Assembly (NCBI RefSeq): GCF_001591145.1
Contig: NZ_BCUF01000021.1
Coordinates: 1-64,000 of the forward strand
Length of the DNA: 64,000 nucleotides
DNA from: Vibrio harveyi NBRC 15634 = ATCC 14126 = KCTC 12724
GTDB taxonomy: Bacteria > Pseudomonadota > Gammaproteobacteria > Enterobacterales > Vibrionaceae
Direction: 5' to 3'
Position 1 is the stretch's first letter, and every line of letters begins with the position of its first letter. The position numbers and the translations under genes were made by a program. This document shows, piece by piece, positions 29,580-38,097 of the stretch. The notes under the pieces are model-generated. The model was not told the DNA's origin. It saw only the letters and a list, made by a program, of their open reading frames with translations, and searched no databases.

Positions 29580-31373
29580 ATGTCGCAGAGAAACCGTATT
29601 ATACTGATTTTTTTCGCCTTCTATTTCCTCTGCGCGTTCATCGGTGGTCACTGGGTTTGGAGCCATAGCTACCAGTCATTACTCGACAAACATCAATCGC
29701 AGTTGGAGCGCTTTTCTAGCCATATTCAAAATAAGTTAGATAAATATGCTCACATCCCACACCTGCTTTCTAAGGATGAACCTTTGGTCGAAGCGCTACT
29801 TAACCCAGAAAACAGCGCACAACTTGAAATCACCAATCGATACTTAGAATCGGTCAATGGCGTCATTGAAGCGGCTGACACCTATTTAATAGACAAATGG
29901 GGAACAACGATCGCTGCAAGCAACTGGCGTAAAGAACGTTCTTTCGTCGGACGCAACTTTGCTTTTCGTCCCTATTTTAAACAAGCGATTACAGGGCAAC
30001 GCAGCCAATATTACGCGCTGGGTTCAACATCGGGTAAGCGTGGTTATTACTACTCTTACCCTATTGTCTATGCTGGGGGGGTGATCGGCGTCGTCGTGGT
30101 TAAAATGGATCTGAGTAAGATAGAGGACAACTGGCAACAACCCAACAGCGTTTTCGTAGCCAGTGACCCGAACGGTATTGTATTTATGAGCAGTCGCAAT
30201 GACTGGTTGTTCAAAAGCCTGCAGCCTCTCGAAGAGCCAACTGCAGCAGAGGTGTGGGCAAGCAGGCAATATTTGAACACCACAATCGACTCACTTGGAT
30301 TCGTCGGTGACATGAGCTTAGCGCATACCGAAGCGAAGCAAGGCTACCCCTATAACAAAGGGACACTAGTGGTTTCATCCTTACCTTTAGAAAACCTCAA
30401 ACTCACTATCCGAGTGCTTTCTCCTAAGCAATCTGTCATCTGGTTCACTATGGGCTATTTGCTTGTTCTCACGCTTGTTTTTACTGTGCTCTTTCTCGTT
30501 GGGCAGCTCATTTATCATCGCCAGCAGCGCCATCGACAAATCGAACGCATTCAGCAAGAAGCAAATCAGAAATTGGAATATCAGGTAATGGCTCGCACCG
30601 CTGAATTGCAAGCAGAGATAGCACAACGTATCGAGACAGAGCAAACCTTACGCGTTACCCAAGACGAGCTGGTGCAAGCCGCAAAACTTGCTGTGCTGGG
30701 ACAAATGTCGGCAAGCATCAGTCATGAACTCAATAATCCCCTCGCCGCCATTCGCAGTTTTGCTGAAAACGGTAAGCTTTTCTTGCACAAAGAGAAATAT
30801 GAACGGACGGAAGATAACTTAACGCGTATATCCGCCCTGACCGACAGAATGGCGAACATCAGTCAGCAGCTGCGCTCTTTTGCTAAGAAGACCAGTGGGA
30901 ACGAGCTGGCGCAAACTCACCTTCTGCCCGTTATTGCCTCCGCAAAAGAACTGATGAAGCCGGCATTCAAATCAGCCCGAGTGACATTAAATACCAAACT
31001 CATAGAACAAGACGTAGAAGTACAGATCAACACAATTCAACTCGAACAAGTGCTGGTGAACTTATTGACCAACGCTATAGAAGCGACCAAAGGGCAAGAA
31101 AACAAGCAAGTCCATTTGTCTATCGAAAAAGATATAAAAGCCGAACTCGTATGGATTTATGTCGATGATAATGGCACGGGGCTCGGAGAGTTCACCTTTT
31201 CACAGCTATGCGAACCCTTTTTAACCACCAAGCAAAATGGCTTAGGTTTAGGGCTCTCGATATCGCAACAAATTTTAGCTGGTATGAATGGCAAATTAAG
31301 CGCCCAGAATCGAGAGCAAGGCGGAGCTCGATTCTCCATTTGCTTACCTCTTATTTCATCACACACCACATAA
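29580..31373 (+). CDS. dctB: C4-dicarboxylate sensor histidine kinase DctB
   Basis: A 597-residue inner-membrane kinase. Two membrane helices (about residues 7-28 and 287-310) bracket a periplasmic double-PAS/Cache sensor, in which RSFVGRNFAFRPYFKQA and GSTSGKRGYYYSYPI are typical of DctB. Then a coiled-coil linker (RQIERIQQEANQKLEY...), a dimerisation domain with the phospho-His in SASISHELNNPLAAI, and an ATPase domain with NLLTNAIEAT (N box) and GTGLGEF plus GLGLGLSIS (G boxes). It phosphorylates DctD, whose gene begins 15 bases after its stop. The ATG has AAGGAG about six bases upstream. The target system, dctPQM, lies next door on the opposite strand. Confidence 0.93.
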   Translation: MSQRNRIILIFFAFYFLCAFIGGHWVWSHSYQSLLDKHQSQLERFSSHIQNKLDKYAHIPHLLSKDEPLVEALLNPENSAQLEITNRYLESVNGVIEAADTYLIDKWGTTIAASNWRKERSFVGRNFAFRPYFKQAITGQRSQYYALGSTSGKRGYYYSYPIVYAGGVIGVVVVKMDLSKIEDNWQQPNSVFVASDPNGIVFMSSRNDWLFKSLQPLEEPTAAEVWASRQYLNTTIDSLGFVGDMSLAHTEAKQGYPYNKGTLVVSSLPLENLKLTIRVLSPKQSVIWFTMGYLLVLTLVFTVLFLVGQLIYHRQQRHRQIERIQQEANQKLEYQVMARTAELQAEIAQRIETEQTLRVTQDELVQAAKLAVLGQMSASISHELNNPLAAIRSFAENGKLFLHKEKYERTEDNLTRISALTDRMANISQQLRSFAKKTSGNELAQTHLLPVIASAKELMKPAFKSARVTLNTKLIEQDVEVQINTIQLEQVLVNLLTNAIEATKGQENKQVHLSIEKDIKAELVWIYVDDNGTGLGEFTFSQLCEPFLTTKQNGLGLGLSISQQILAGMNGKLSAQNREQGGARFSICLPLISSHTT

Positions 31374-31388
31374 CAAAAGGATTGAACT

Positions 31389-32726
31389 ATGTGTCAGGTG
31401 TTTTTTATTGATGACGAAGCCGATCTCAGACTGGCGATCGAACAAACCTTTGAACTGGCAGACATAGAAGCCAAGTTTTTTCCGGATGCAGAGTCGGCTT
31501 TAATCGCGATGCAACAAGGAGAAGGCTCGGGAGTGGTCGTCACCGACATCTGTTTGCCGGGCATTTCTGGTATGGATTTACTGACCACATTAACCCAGCG
31601 CGACCCAAATTTACCCGTCATCATGATCACAGGACACGGCGACATTTCAATGGCAGTTCAAGCTCTTCATCAAGGAGCCTATGACTTTATTGAAAAACCA
31701 TTTGCACCTGAGCATCTGGTAGAAACCGTCAAACGCGCAATTGAGAAACGCAAACTGACGAATGAAAATGAGAAACTGCGTCAATCCCTGAAAGCCAGTC
31801 AAACCTTGGGACCACGTATTATTGGAGAAACCGAAAGTATCCAACTGCTACGTGAAACCATCACTCACATTGCTGACACCGATGCGGATATATTGCTGTT
31901 TGGAGAAACGGGGACAGGTAAAGAACTGATAGCTCGCTCTCTGCACGAACAAAGCTCTCGTCGGAACCAAAACTTTGTCGCGGTAAACTGTGGGGCAGTA
32001 CCTGAGAACCTCATCGAAAGCGAGCTTTATGGTCACGAAAAAGGGGCGTTTACCGGAGCAGAAAGTCGTCGCATCGGTAAGTTTGAATTTGCACAGGGTG
32101 GCACGTTATTTTTGGATGAAATCGAATCTATGCCAGTTCAAGCACAAATCCGTTTACTGCGCGTTTTGCAAGAAAGAGTGATTGAGCGGGTTGGTTCCAA
32201 TGAGTTATTGCCATTGGATATTCGAGTGATTGCAGCAACAAAGGTGGACTTAAAGCAAGCCTCTGAACAAGGCACATTTCGCCAAGACCTCTATTATCGC
32301 CTCAATGTGGTAACACTGGATTTACCGCCGATGCGCGAGCGTAAGGAAGATATTCCCGCACTATTCCACCACTTTTTACTGGTTGCCGCATCACGCTATG
32401 GGAAAACCTCCCCTAGCCTCTCCTCACAAGATTTGGCTCAGTTAATGGCACATGATTGGCCGGGTAATGTGCGTGAGTTACGTAACGCGGCAGAACGATT
32501 TGTTTTACTTGGGAAACTGATACAGCTAGGCGACGCTTCGTGCACACCTACTTCCCCATCGAGCCTTTCTGAACAAGTGGCAGAGTTTGAAAAAGCAGCC
32601 ATAGAGAGTGCTCTACTGGAGAACAGCGGGAGTATCAAGCAAACGATGGAACAATTGAATGTGCCTCGAAAAACTCTGTATGACAAAATGCAACGCTATC
32701 AGATAGATAAAGATCTATATAAATAA
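31389..32726 (+). CDS. dctD: Sigma-54-dependent response regulator DctD
   Basis: A 445-residue NtrC-family activator: receiver domain (about 1-120; acceptor Asp53 in [10 protein letters not shown], conserved Lys in IEKPF), AAA+ domain (about 145-375; Walker A GETGTGKE, the sigma-54 contact loop GAFTGA, Walker [12 protein letters not shown]) and a C-terminal Fis-type HTH ([23 protein letters not shown]). It activates sigma-54 promoters when phosphorylated by DctB. A matching -24/-12 promoter lies before dctP (36282-36299). Confidence 0.94.
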   Translation: MCQVFFIDDEADLRLAIEQTFELADIEAKFFPDAESALIAMQQGEGSGVVVTDICLPGISGMDLLTTLTQRDPNLPVIMITGHGDISMAVQALHQGAYDFIEKPFAPEHLVETVKRAIEKRKLTNENEKLRQSLKASQTLGPRIIGETESIQLLRETITHIADTDADILLFGETGTGKELIARSLHEQSSRRNQNFVAVNCGAVPENLIESELYGHEKGAFTGAESRRIGKFEFAQGGTLFLDEIESMPVQAQIRLLRVLQERVIERVGSNELLPLDIRVIAATKVDLKQASEQGTFRQDLYYRLNVVTLDLPPMRERKEDIPALFHHFLLVAASRYGKTSPSLSSQDLAQLMAHDWPGNVRELRNAAERFVLLGKLIQLGDASCTPTSPSSLSEQVAEFEKAAIESALLENSGSIKQTMEQLNVPRKTLYDKMQRYQIDKDLYK

Positions 32727-32789
32727 AACGCCGTTTGCGGTTTGTTGTTATATCCAACTTGAATCATACTTTTTACTAGCAAGAGATTA

Positions 32790-32987
32790 ATGGTTCATAT
32801 GGATATGACAGAGAAAATCAGGATACCCGTTATCACAGATACCGTGATGGTCGACGGGCATTATCAGGAAGAAAGGCGATCCGGTGAAGATCGGCGCAAA
32901 AATAGAAAGAAGTGGCTTGGTTACGAGCGCAGAGTCAATCCCGACCCTCGTAGACCTTCCTACAAGTCAATAAACGAAGAGGTGTGA
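32790..32987 (+). CDS. Small basic hypothetical protein
   Basis: A 65-residue protein rich in Arg, Lys and Glu, with the block RRSGEDRRKNRKKW (about residues 30-43) followed by YERRVNPDPRRP. No signal peptide or membrane helix. The ATG has AAGAGA upstream. A terminator directly at its end, whose left arm contains the stop codon, supports a real transcribed gene. I recognise the RRSGxDRR pattern from small proteobacterial proteins of unknown function, but cannot assign a role. It follows dctD by 63 bases and could be its third operon member. Confidence 0.7.
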   Translation: MVHMDMTEKIRIPVITDTVMVDGHYQEERRSGEDRRKNRKKWLGYERRVNPDPRRPSYKSINEEV

Positions 32988-33009
32988 ATCGTCACACCTC
33001 TTTTGTTTT
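32979..33009 (+). terminator. Terminator after the small basic protein gene
   Basis: GAGGTGTGA / TCACACCTC (9-bp perfect stem, loop ATCG) followed by TTTTGTTTT. The stop codon TGA (32985-32987) lies inside the left arm, so a terminating ribosome would cover the hairpin. Confidence 0.88.
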
Positions 33010-33044
33010 AACTGTTTCGGCTCTCACCGTTCACTTGCTCGCCG

Positions 33045-34406
33045 CTACTTAGTAATGATTTCCGGTCCCATCAGCGTCGTTGGCAACCAAGTTGACACCC
33101 AAGGAACGTACGTCACGATAATGAGGAATAAGAACATCACCGCCACCCACGGTAGCGCCGCTTTAACCACATTCATCATCGACATTTTGGCGACCCCAGC
33201 AGTCACAAATAAGTTAAGTCCAACAGGTGGCGTAATCATGCCAATTTCCATGTTAACGACCATCATGATGCCAAGGTGAATCGGATCGATGCCCAGAGCG
33301 ATCGCTATTGGGAACACTAGCGGTGCCACAATGATCAACAAGCCAGAAGGTTCCATAAACTGACCACCAATCAACAGCAGCACGTTCACGACAATCAAGA
33401 AAGTAATAGGACCTAGCCCCGCCGACAGCATAGATTCAGTGATCATTTGCGGTATGCGTTCTTCTGTCAGCACATGCTTAAGAATCAAAGCGTTGGCAAT
33501 GATAAACAGTAACATGATGGTCAGCTTGCCTGCTTCATACAAGGTGTGTTTGGTGTCTTTATGAACGAAAGTCTGAAACACTTTAACTAAGGCTGGTTTA
33601 CTATTTTGCTTATCAGCAAAGGGACCCATATCTTTGTAAACGAAGTTGGCAATGAAGAAGGAATACACCGCCGCCACTGCCGCCGCTTCTGTTGGGGTAA
33701 AGATACCGCCGTAGATACCACCCAAAATGATCACCACCAACAACAGACCCCAGCTCGCATCTTTGGCGGCATCAAAGGTTTCTTTCCAACCCACGAAAGG
33801 CTGTTTGGGCAAGTTCTTGATTCGTGCGGCAATGTAAATGGCGATCATCAACATCACTCCCGCAAGTAAGCCTGGAATAACACCACCAAGGAACATACGT
33901 CCAACCGACACATCAGTTGCAGCGGCGTACACCACCATCACAATCGAAGGAGGAATCAAAATACCCAGCGTACCCGCATTACAGATCACGCCTGCAGCAA
34001 ACTCTTTGGAGTAACCGTTTTTGATCATACCAGCGATAACGATACTACCGATCGCAACCACCGTCGCAGGGGACGAGCCAGAAAGTGCAGCAAACATCAT
34101 GCAAGCCACAACTGATGCCATCGCTAACCCACCGCGGAACCAACCTACAATGGCAATCGCGAAGCGGATAATGCGCTTGGCAACGCCACCCGTAGACATA
34201 AAGCTAGAGGCCAAAATAAAGAAAGGTATCGCTAACAAGGTGTAGTGGCCAGCAAACGCGTTAAATAAGGTTTGTGCTACCGATGCAAGAGAAGCATCTG
34301 AGTGCATCAATAAGAAAAGAATACTGGACAGACCCAGTGAGACAGCAATTGGCACACCAATCAACATGAAGCCAATGACCATCAAGAATAACAACAGAAT
34401 ATCCAT
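33045..34406 (-). CDS. dctM: TRAP transporter large permease DctM
   Basis: A 453-residue, roughly 12-helix membrane protein forming the ion-coupled pore of the tripartite C4-dicarboxylate transporter. Typical features: LIGVPIAVSLGLSS at the N-terminus, ALSGSSPATVVAIGSIVIAGM, NAGTLGILIPPSIVMVVY and MITPPVGLNLFVTAGV near the end. A long cytoplasmic loop (DKQNSKPALVKVFQTFVHKDTKH) is inserted in the middle, as in Vibrio and Pseudomonas DctM. The gene follows dctQ after three bases. Confidence 0.93.
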   Translation of the reverse strand: MDILLLFLMVIGFMLIGVPIAVSLGLSSILFLLMHSDASLASVAQTLFNAFAGHYTLLAIPFFILASSFMSTGGVAKRIIRFAIAIVGWFRGGLAMASVVACMMFAALSGSSPATVVAIGSIVIAGMIKNGYSKEFAAGVICNAGTLGILIPPSIVMVVYAAATDVSVGRMFLGGVIPGLLAGVMLMIAIYIAARIKNLPKQPFVGWKETFDAAKDASWGLLLVVIILGGIYGGIFTPTEAAAVAAVYSFFIANFVYKDMGPFADKQNSKPALVKVFQTFVHKDTKHTLYEAGKLTIMLLFIIANALILKHVLTEERIPQMITESMLSAGLGPITFLIVVNVLLLIGGQFMEPSGLLIIVAPLVFPIAIALGIDPIHLGIMMVVNMEIGMITPPVGLNLFVTAGVAKMSMMNVVKAALPWVAVMFLFLIIVTYVPWVSTWLPTTLMGPEIITK

Positions 34407-34409
34407 GAT

Positions 34410-35081
34410 TTATTGCTCCTTGCGATCTGATGACGAAGAGCCGTTTGGAATCGCATCAGCGGCTTCGCTCAGTTCTTCTTTAAGTGCTTCCAACTCTTCT
34501 TCTGCTTCATGACCTGCAATCAAACGGTCTAACTTACCCGTCGCGATCTGCCATGTGATTTGTACAAAACGAAAAGTCAGAAGTGCCATACCAAGAGGTA
34601 AAGCAAAGTAAGGAATAAAACGAGGAAGTTTCTCATAACGTTCCCCTTCGTTGAGCCAATCCGCTAGAAACTGAAACATCTCAGGCATAGGAATATCGTC
34701 GGTTTCATACCATGCACGCTCAGTGACAAACGGATACCAGTAATTCCAAGAGCCGATTAACAGTAGAATGGAAAATGCCAAACAACACACAGCAGCAAGC
34801 AGTGCGAGGATCTTACGTTTGCCTTCAGGGACCATGTTAATGATGACATCAACACCGATATGAAAGTGCTTCTTCACACCGTAAGAGGCACCGACCAGAA
34901 CCATCCATGCGAACATGAATACCGTCAACTCAAGTGCCCAAAGGATGTTGTCGTTAAAGACATAGCGGAAAATAACATTGGCAAAAGTCAGCAACGTCAT
35001 TGCACCAAGAAAGAACGCGATCAGCGTTTCTTCAATCGCATCGGTGACTCGTCCTGCCTTGGAAAAAAAAGTCTGTTCCAT
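34410..35081 (-). CDS. dctQ: TRAP transporter small permease DctQ
   Basis: A 223-residue four-helix membrane protein that pairs with DctM. DctQ signatures: FANVIFRYVFNDNILWALELTVFMFAWMVLVGASYGVKKHFHIGVDV. The C-terminal 40 residues are an acidic/polar tail (EAEEELEALKEELSEAAD) longer than usual. It lies three bases before dctM and 120 bases after dctP; the gap holds a hairpin that may set a lower level for the membrane subunits than for the binding protein. Confidence 0.92.
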   Translation of the reverse strand: MEQTFFSKAGRVTDAIEETLIAFFLGAMTLLTFANVIFRYVFNDNILWALELTVFMFAWMVLVGASYGVKKHFHIGVDVIINMVPEGKRKILALLAAVCCLAFSILLLIGSWNYWYPFVTERAWYETDDIPMPEMFQFLADWLNEGERYEKLPRFIPYFALPLGMALLTFRFVQITWQIATGKLDRLIAGHEAEEELEALKEELSEAADAIPNGSSSSDRKEQ

Positions 35082-35176
35082 AATTACATCACGTCATTAT
35101 TGGGATAAAAGGGTCCCCCTCCTCCATATTGGAGTACGCGAGGACCAATCGTAGTGCTTAGTACTTTTTACTTATG

Positions 35177-35195
35177 AGCCCAAAGAACTTGGGCT
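35177..35195 (-). other. Intercistronic hairpin between dctP and dctQ
   Basis: AGCCCAA / TTGGGCT (7-bp stem, 5-base loop) lies just after the dctP stop. No T tract follows on the minus strand; it probably stabilises the dctP end of the mRNA. Confidence 0.5.
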
Positions 35196-35201
35196 GTTTG
35201 A

Positions 35202-36197
35202 TTATTGGTTGGAAGCAAGAGCGGCATTGATAAGATCTGAACCAATGTCTTTCTCGAATTTCTTCCACACAGGTTGCAGTGCCGTCACCCACTCTTGACG
35301 CTGCTCAGGCGTTAAAGTACGAACCACACCACCGGCTTCAATGATGTTGTTCTTATTCGCAAGGTTCACCTTGGTTGACTCGGCATTACGCTGAGCCGTC
35401 ACTTCTTGAATAATGGTATTAAGCTGTTCGCGCTGATCGTCTGGTAACTTTTTCCAGAAATCGTTCGATGTCACAACTAAGTAATCTAGGATGCCGTGGT
35501 TAGTTTCAGTAATGCCATCTTGTACTTCGAAGAACTTCTTACCGTAAATGTTCGACCATGTGTTTTCCTGACCATCGATAACTTTGGTTTGAAGACCGCC
35601 ATACACTTCTTTAAATGACATTTTTTGAGGGTTTGCACCAAGCTGTTCGAACTGAGCCACCAATACGTCGGAAGCTTGTACACGGAACTTCAAACCTTCC
35701 GCATCGCTAGGCAACATCAATGGCTTGTTGGCAGACATTTGCTTCATACCGTTATGCCAAAATGCCAGACCTTGCAAGCCACGACGCTTCATTGCATTTT
35801 TTAGCTTTTCACCGGATTCCGAGTTTTGGAAACGGTCGACAGCCGCCACATCCTCAAAAAGGAAAGGAAGGTCGAAGATGCGGTATTTCTTGGTGAATTT
35901 CTCAAACTTAGAAAGAGAAGGGGCAGCGAGTTGAACATCACCATTAAGCAGAGCTTCAAGCACCTTGTTGTCGTCGTAAAGCGTCGAGTTAGGGAAGACC
36001 TGCATGCAAACTTTGCCGTTCATCTCTTCATTTACACGCTTTTCCAGTAGCGAGGCAGCAATGCCTTTAGGGTGTTTATCTGTGTTCGTTACGTGACTGA
36101 ACTTGATCACGGTTTCACCAGGGTCACAGTTTGCAGCAGCATTAAAGCTGGTGATGGCTAGAGCAGATACAGACAAAAGGGTTAGAGGCTTGAACAT
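35202..36197 (-). CDS. dctP: C4-dicarboxylate-binding periplasmic protein DctP
   Basis: A 331-residue TRAP substrate-binding protein that captures succinate, fumarate or malate in the periplasm. The start is the ATG at 36197, with AGGAG seven bases upstream and a normal signal peptide (MFKPLTLLSVSALAITSFNAAANC); the open frame continues 34 codons further but without those features and through the promoter. Binding-site elements: KFSHVTNTDKHPKG, the GLKFRVQASDV strand with the carboxylate-binding Arg, and VIDGQENTWSNIYGKKFFEVQ. Transcription should start from the sigma-54 site at 36282-36299 under DctD control. Confidence 0.93.
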   Translation of the reverse strand: MFKPLTLLSVSALAITSFNAAANCDPGETVIKFSHVTNTDKHPKGIAASLLEKRVNEEMNGKVCMQVFPNSTLYDDNKVLEALLNGDVQLAAPSLSKFEKFTKKYRIFDLPFLFEDVAAVDRFQNSESGEKLKNAMKRRGLQGLAFWHNGMKQMSANKPLMLPSDAEGLKFRVQASDVLVAQFEQLGANPQKMSFKEVYGGLQTKVIDGQENTWSNIYGKKFFEVQDGITETNHGILDYLVVTSNDFWKKLPDDQREQLNTIIQEVTAQRNAESTKVNLANKNNIIEAGGVVRTLTPEQRQEWVTALQPVWKKFEKDIGSDLINAALASNQ

Positions 36198-36281
36198 TAT
36201 TATTCTCCTTGTTGAATCACATCCCATCCTTTCCATGAATACCAAACGGGCAGAGGGTGATGGGTACAGATGTTCAACAAG

Positions 36282-36299
36282 GAGCAAGTTGTAGACCAA
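36282..36299 (-). promoter_or_regulatory. Sigma-54 promoter of dctPQM
   Basis: On the minus strand TTGGTCTACAACTTGCTC contains GG (36297-36296), exactly ten bases, then GC (36285-36284), matching the TGGCAC-N5-TTGC consensus at the invariant positions. It lies about 85 bases before the dctP start, and the sigma-54 activator gene dctD is nearby. Confidence 0.75.
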
Positions 36300-36369
36300 C
36301 TAAATTATCAATTTAAAATCAGCAAGTTAAGTTAAAGTCAAAAGTTAGCCAGAGCAAAAAGGGGTTAAA

Positions 36370-36400
36370 TCCACCCATGCTAATCTGCGTGATGGGTGGA
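36370..36400 (-). terminator. Probable terminator of selO
   Basis: TCCACCCAT / ATGGGTGGA (9-bp perfect stem, 13-base loop) lies 11 bases after the selO stop; on the minus strand it is followed by TTTAACCCCTTTTT, an imperfect T tract. Confidence 0.65.
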
Positions 36401-36411
36401 GAATGACACAT

Positions 36412-37881
36412 TTAAGAAGAGCAGCTAATTTCCATCTTTTTCCCCCACTCTGGAGGCAGTTTGGCGTAGTCATCCAACTCTGGCTGCTCGTCATAAGGAC
36501 GCTTGAGCAATTCAGCCAGACGGCTTACTTCACTGAAGTCTCCTTCCTCTGCCTTATCAATGGCAAGTTGAGCTAGGTAGTTACGCAAGATGTATTTTGG
36601 ATTCGCTCGACGCATCTTTTCACAGCGAGTTTCTGCTGATACGCACTCACCGCGCTCGTCCACTTCCAACTCACAGCGGGCAAGATATAAGTCTACCCAT
36701 GCACTTGCAGCTTCTCGATCAATAAACAAATCAATCACAGCTTGGGACGAGTTAACGTCTAAGTTAGACAACTCACGGAAGAATCGCGTGTAGTCCGTTT
36801 TGTTTTGGTTCAACAGTTCAAACATGGCTTCGAACAAGCGTCCGTCTTCTTCTATTTTGGTCAAAAGACCGAGCTTGGCGCGCATCAATTCACTGAACTT
36901 CTGGCTAAGGCGCATTTCAAACTTTCCTAGTGCTGCCTCCAGATCTTCCCGCTGCACAAGCGGTGACAAAGAATGTGCTAAAGCCGAAAGGTTCCAAAGA
37001 GCGATACGTGGTTGCTGTTCAAAGGCATAACGCCCTTGGTAGTCCGAATGGTTGCAGATGTAATTAGGATCGTAGTCGTCGAGGAAGCCAAACGGTCCAT
37101 AATCAAAAGTTTGCCCAAGTATCGACATGTTGTCGGTATTCATCACACCGTGGGCAAAACCATAGGCTTGCCAGTACGCAATCATCACTGAGGTTTTCTC
37201 CACGATGGTCTCGAACATGGCAGCATATGGTTTCTCCACTTCTAAACAATCTGGGAAATACCACTCGATGACTTTATCAGCGAGGTACTTTTGCTCACTA
37301 AGTTGGTTGGTGTAGAAAAAATGCTCAAAGTGACCGAAGCGAATGTGCGTTTCAGCGATTCGAATCAGTAGCGCGCCATATTCCATCTTCTCACGGTAAA
37401 CAGGCGTATCGCTGTCCATCATGCCAAGCGCTCTGGTCGTAGGAATGCCTAACCCAGCCATGGCTTCACTACACAGATATTCGCGGATCGTAGAGCGCAA
37501 TACTGCCCGACCATCCCCCATCCGTGAGTACGGCGTGAGCCCTGCTCCTTTGAGGTGAATATCAAACCAAGTGCCATTTTGGTGCTGCATCTCAGCCAGT
37601 AACAACCCGCGACCGTCACCTAAATCCGGGTTGTACACGCCAAATTGATGCCCTGCGTACTTCATTGCCAAAGGAGCAAATGATGCAAATTCGTTTTGCC
37701 CTGCAAACACATTCAACAACTCTTCATTCGCGCTTTCTGGTAAGCCAAATTGCTTCGCTAATTCTCCGTTCCAAACAACCCAACGTGTGTTATCTAAAGG
37801 CTGTGGCGTGACATAAGTGAAAAACGCAGATGGCAGGTCACTGAAGCGATGGGTGAAATTAACACCTTCCCAGATGGACAT
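36412..37881 (-). CDS. selO: Protein adenylyltransferase SelO (YdiU)
   Basis: A 489-residue pseudokinase-fold enzyme that attaches AMP to Ser/Thr/Tyr of proteins, linked to the redox stress response. Family blocks in order: [83 protein letters not shown] and [13 protein letters not shown] (the metal-binding Asn and Asp). The length is typical (E. coli YdiU 478). The usual C-terminal CxxC/selenocysteine motif is represented by the final ISCSS. It is transcribed alone. Confidence 0.93.
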   Translation of the reverse strand: MSIWEGVNFTHRFSDLPSAFFTYVTPQPLDNTRWVVWNGELAKQFGLPESANEELLNVFAGQNEFASFAPLAMKYAGHQFGVYNPDLGDGRGLLLAEMQHQNGTWFDIHLKGAGLTPYSRMGDGRAVLRSTIREYLCSEAMAGLGIPTTRALGMMDSDTPVYREKMEYGALLIRIAETHIRFGHFEHFFYTNQLSEQKYLADKVIEWYFPDCLEVEKPYAAMFETIVEKTSVMIAYWQAYGFAHGVMNTDNMSILGQTFDYGPFGFLDDYDPNYICNHSDYQGRYAFEQQPRIALWNLSALAHSLSPLVQREDLEAALGKFEMRLSQKFSELMRAKLGLLTKIEEDGRLFEAMFELLNQNKTDYTRFFRELSNLDVNSSQAVIDLFIDREAASAWVDLYLARCELEVDERGECVSAETRCEKMRRANPKYILRNYLAQLAIDKAEEGDFSEVSRLAELLKRPYDEQPELDDYAKLPPEWGKKMEISCSS

Positions 37882-38047
37882 AGTAGTTCCTTAATAAAAC
37901 GACTTCCTAAACGTGAGTATAAGCGCTGAACAGGTTTCTCTTCAGCCACGAATTATTCATGGGTATTTACGAAATACCGATAACGACAGACCAACATGAG
38001 ATGACTTCACAACGCGTCACTGTACTACGGGACGAGACAACTAAAGA

Positions 38048-38077
38048 AATAAAAAAGCCACTCGGCTGAGTGGCTTT
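38048..38077 (-). terminator. Terminator of the M6 protease gene
   Basis: AAAGCCACTC / GAGTGGCTTT (10-bp perfect stem, loop GGCT), with T-rich sequence following on the minus strand, 21 bases after the protease stop. Confidence 0.85.
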
Positions 38078-38097
38078 AATGAATGAACAAGAGACGC

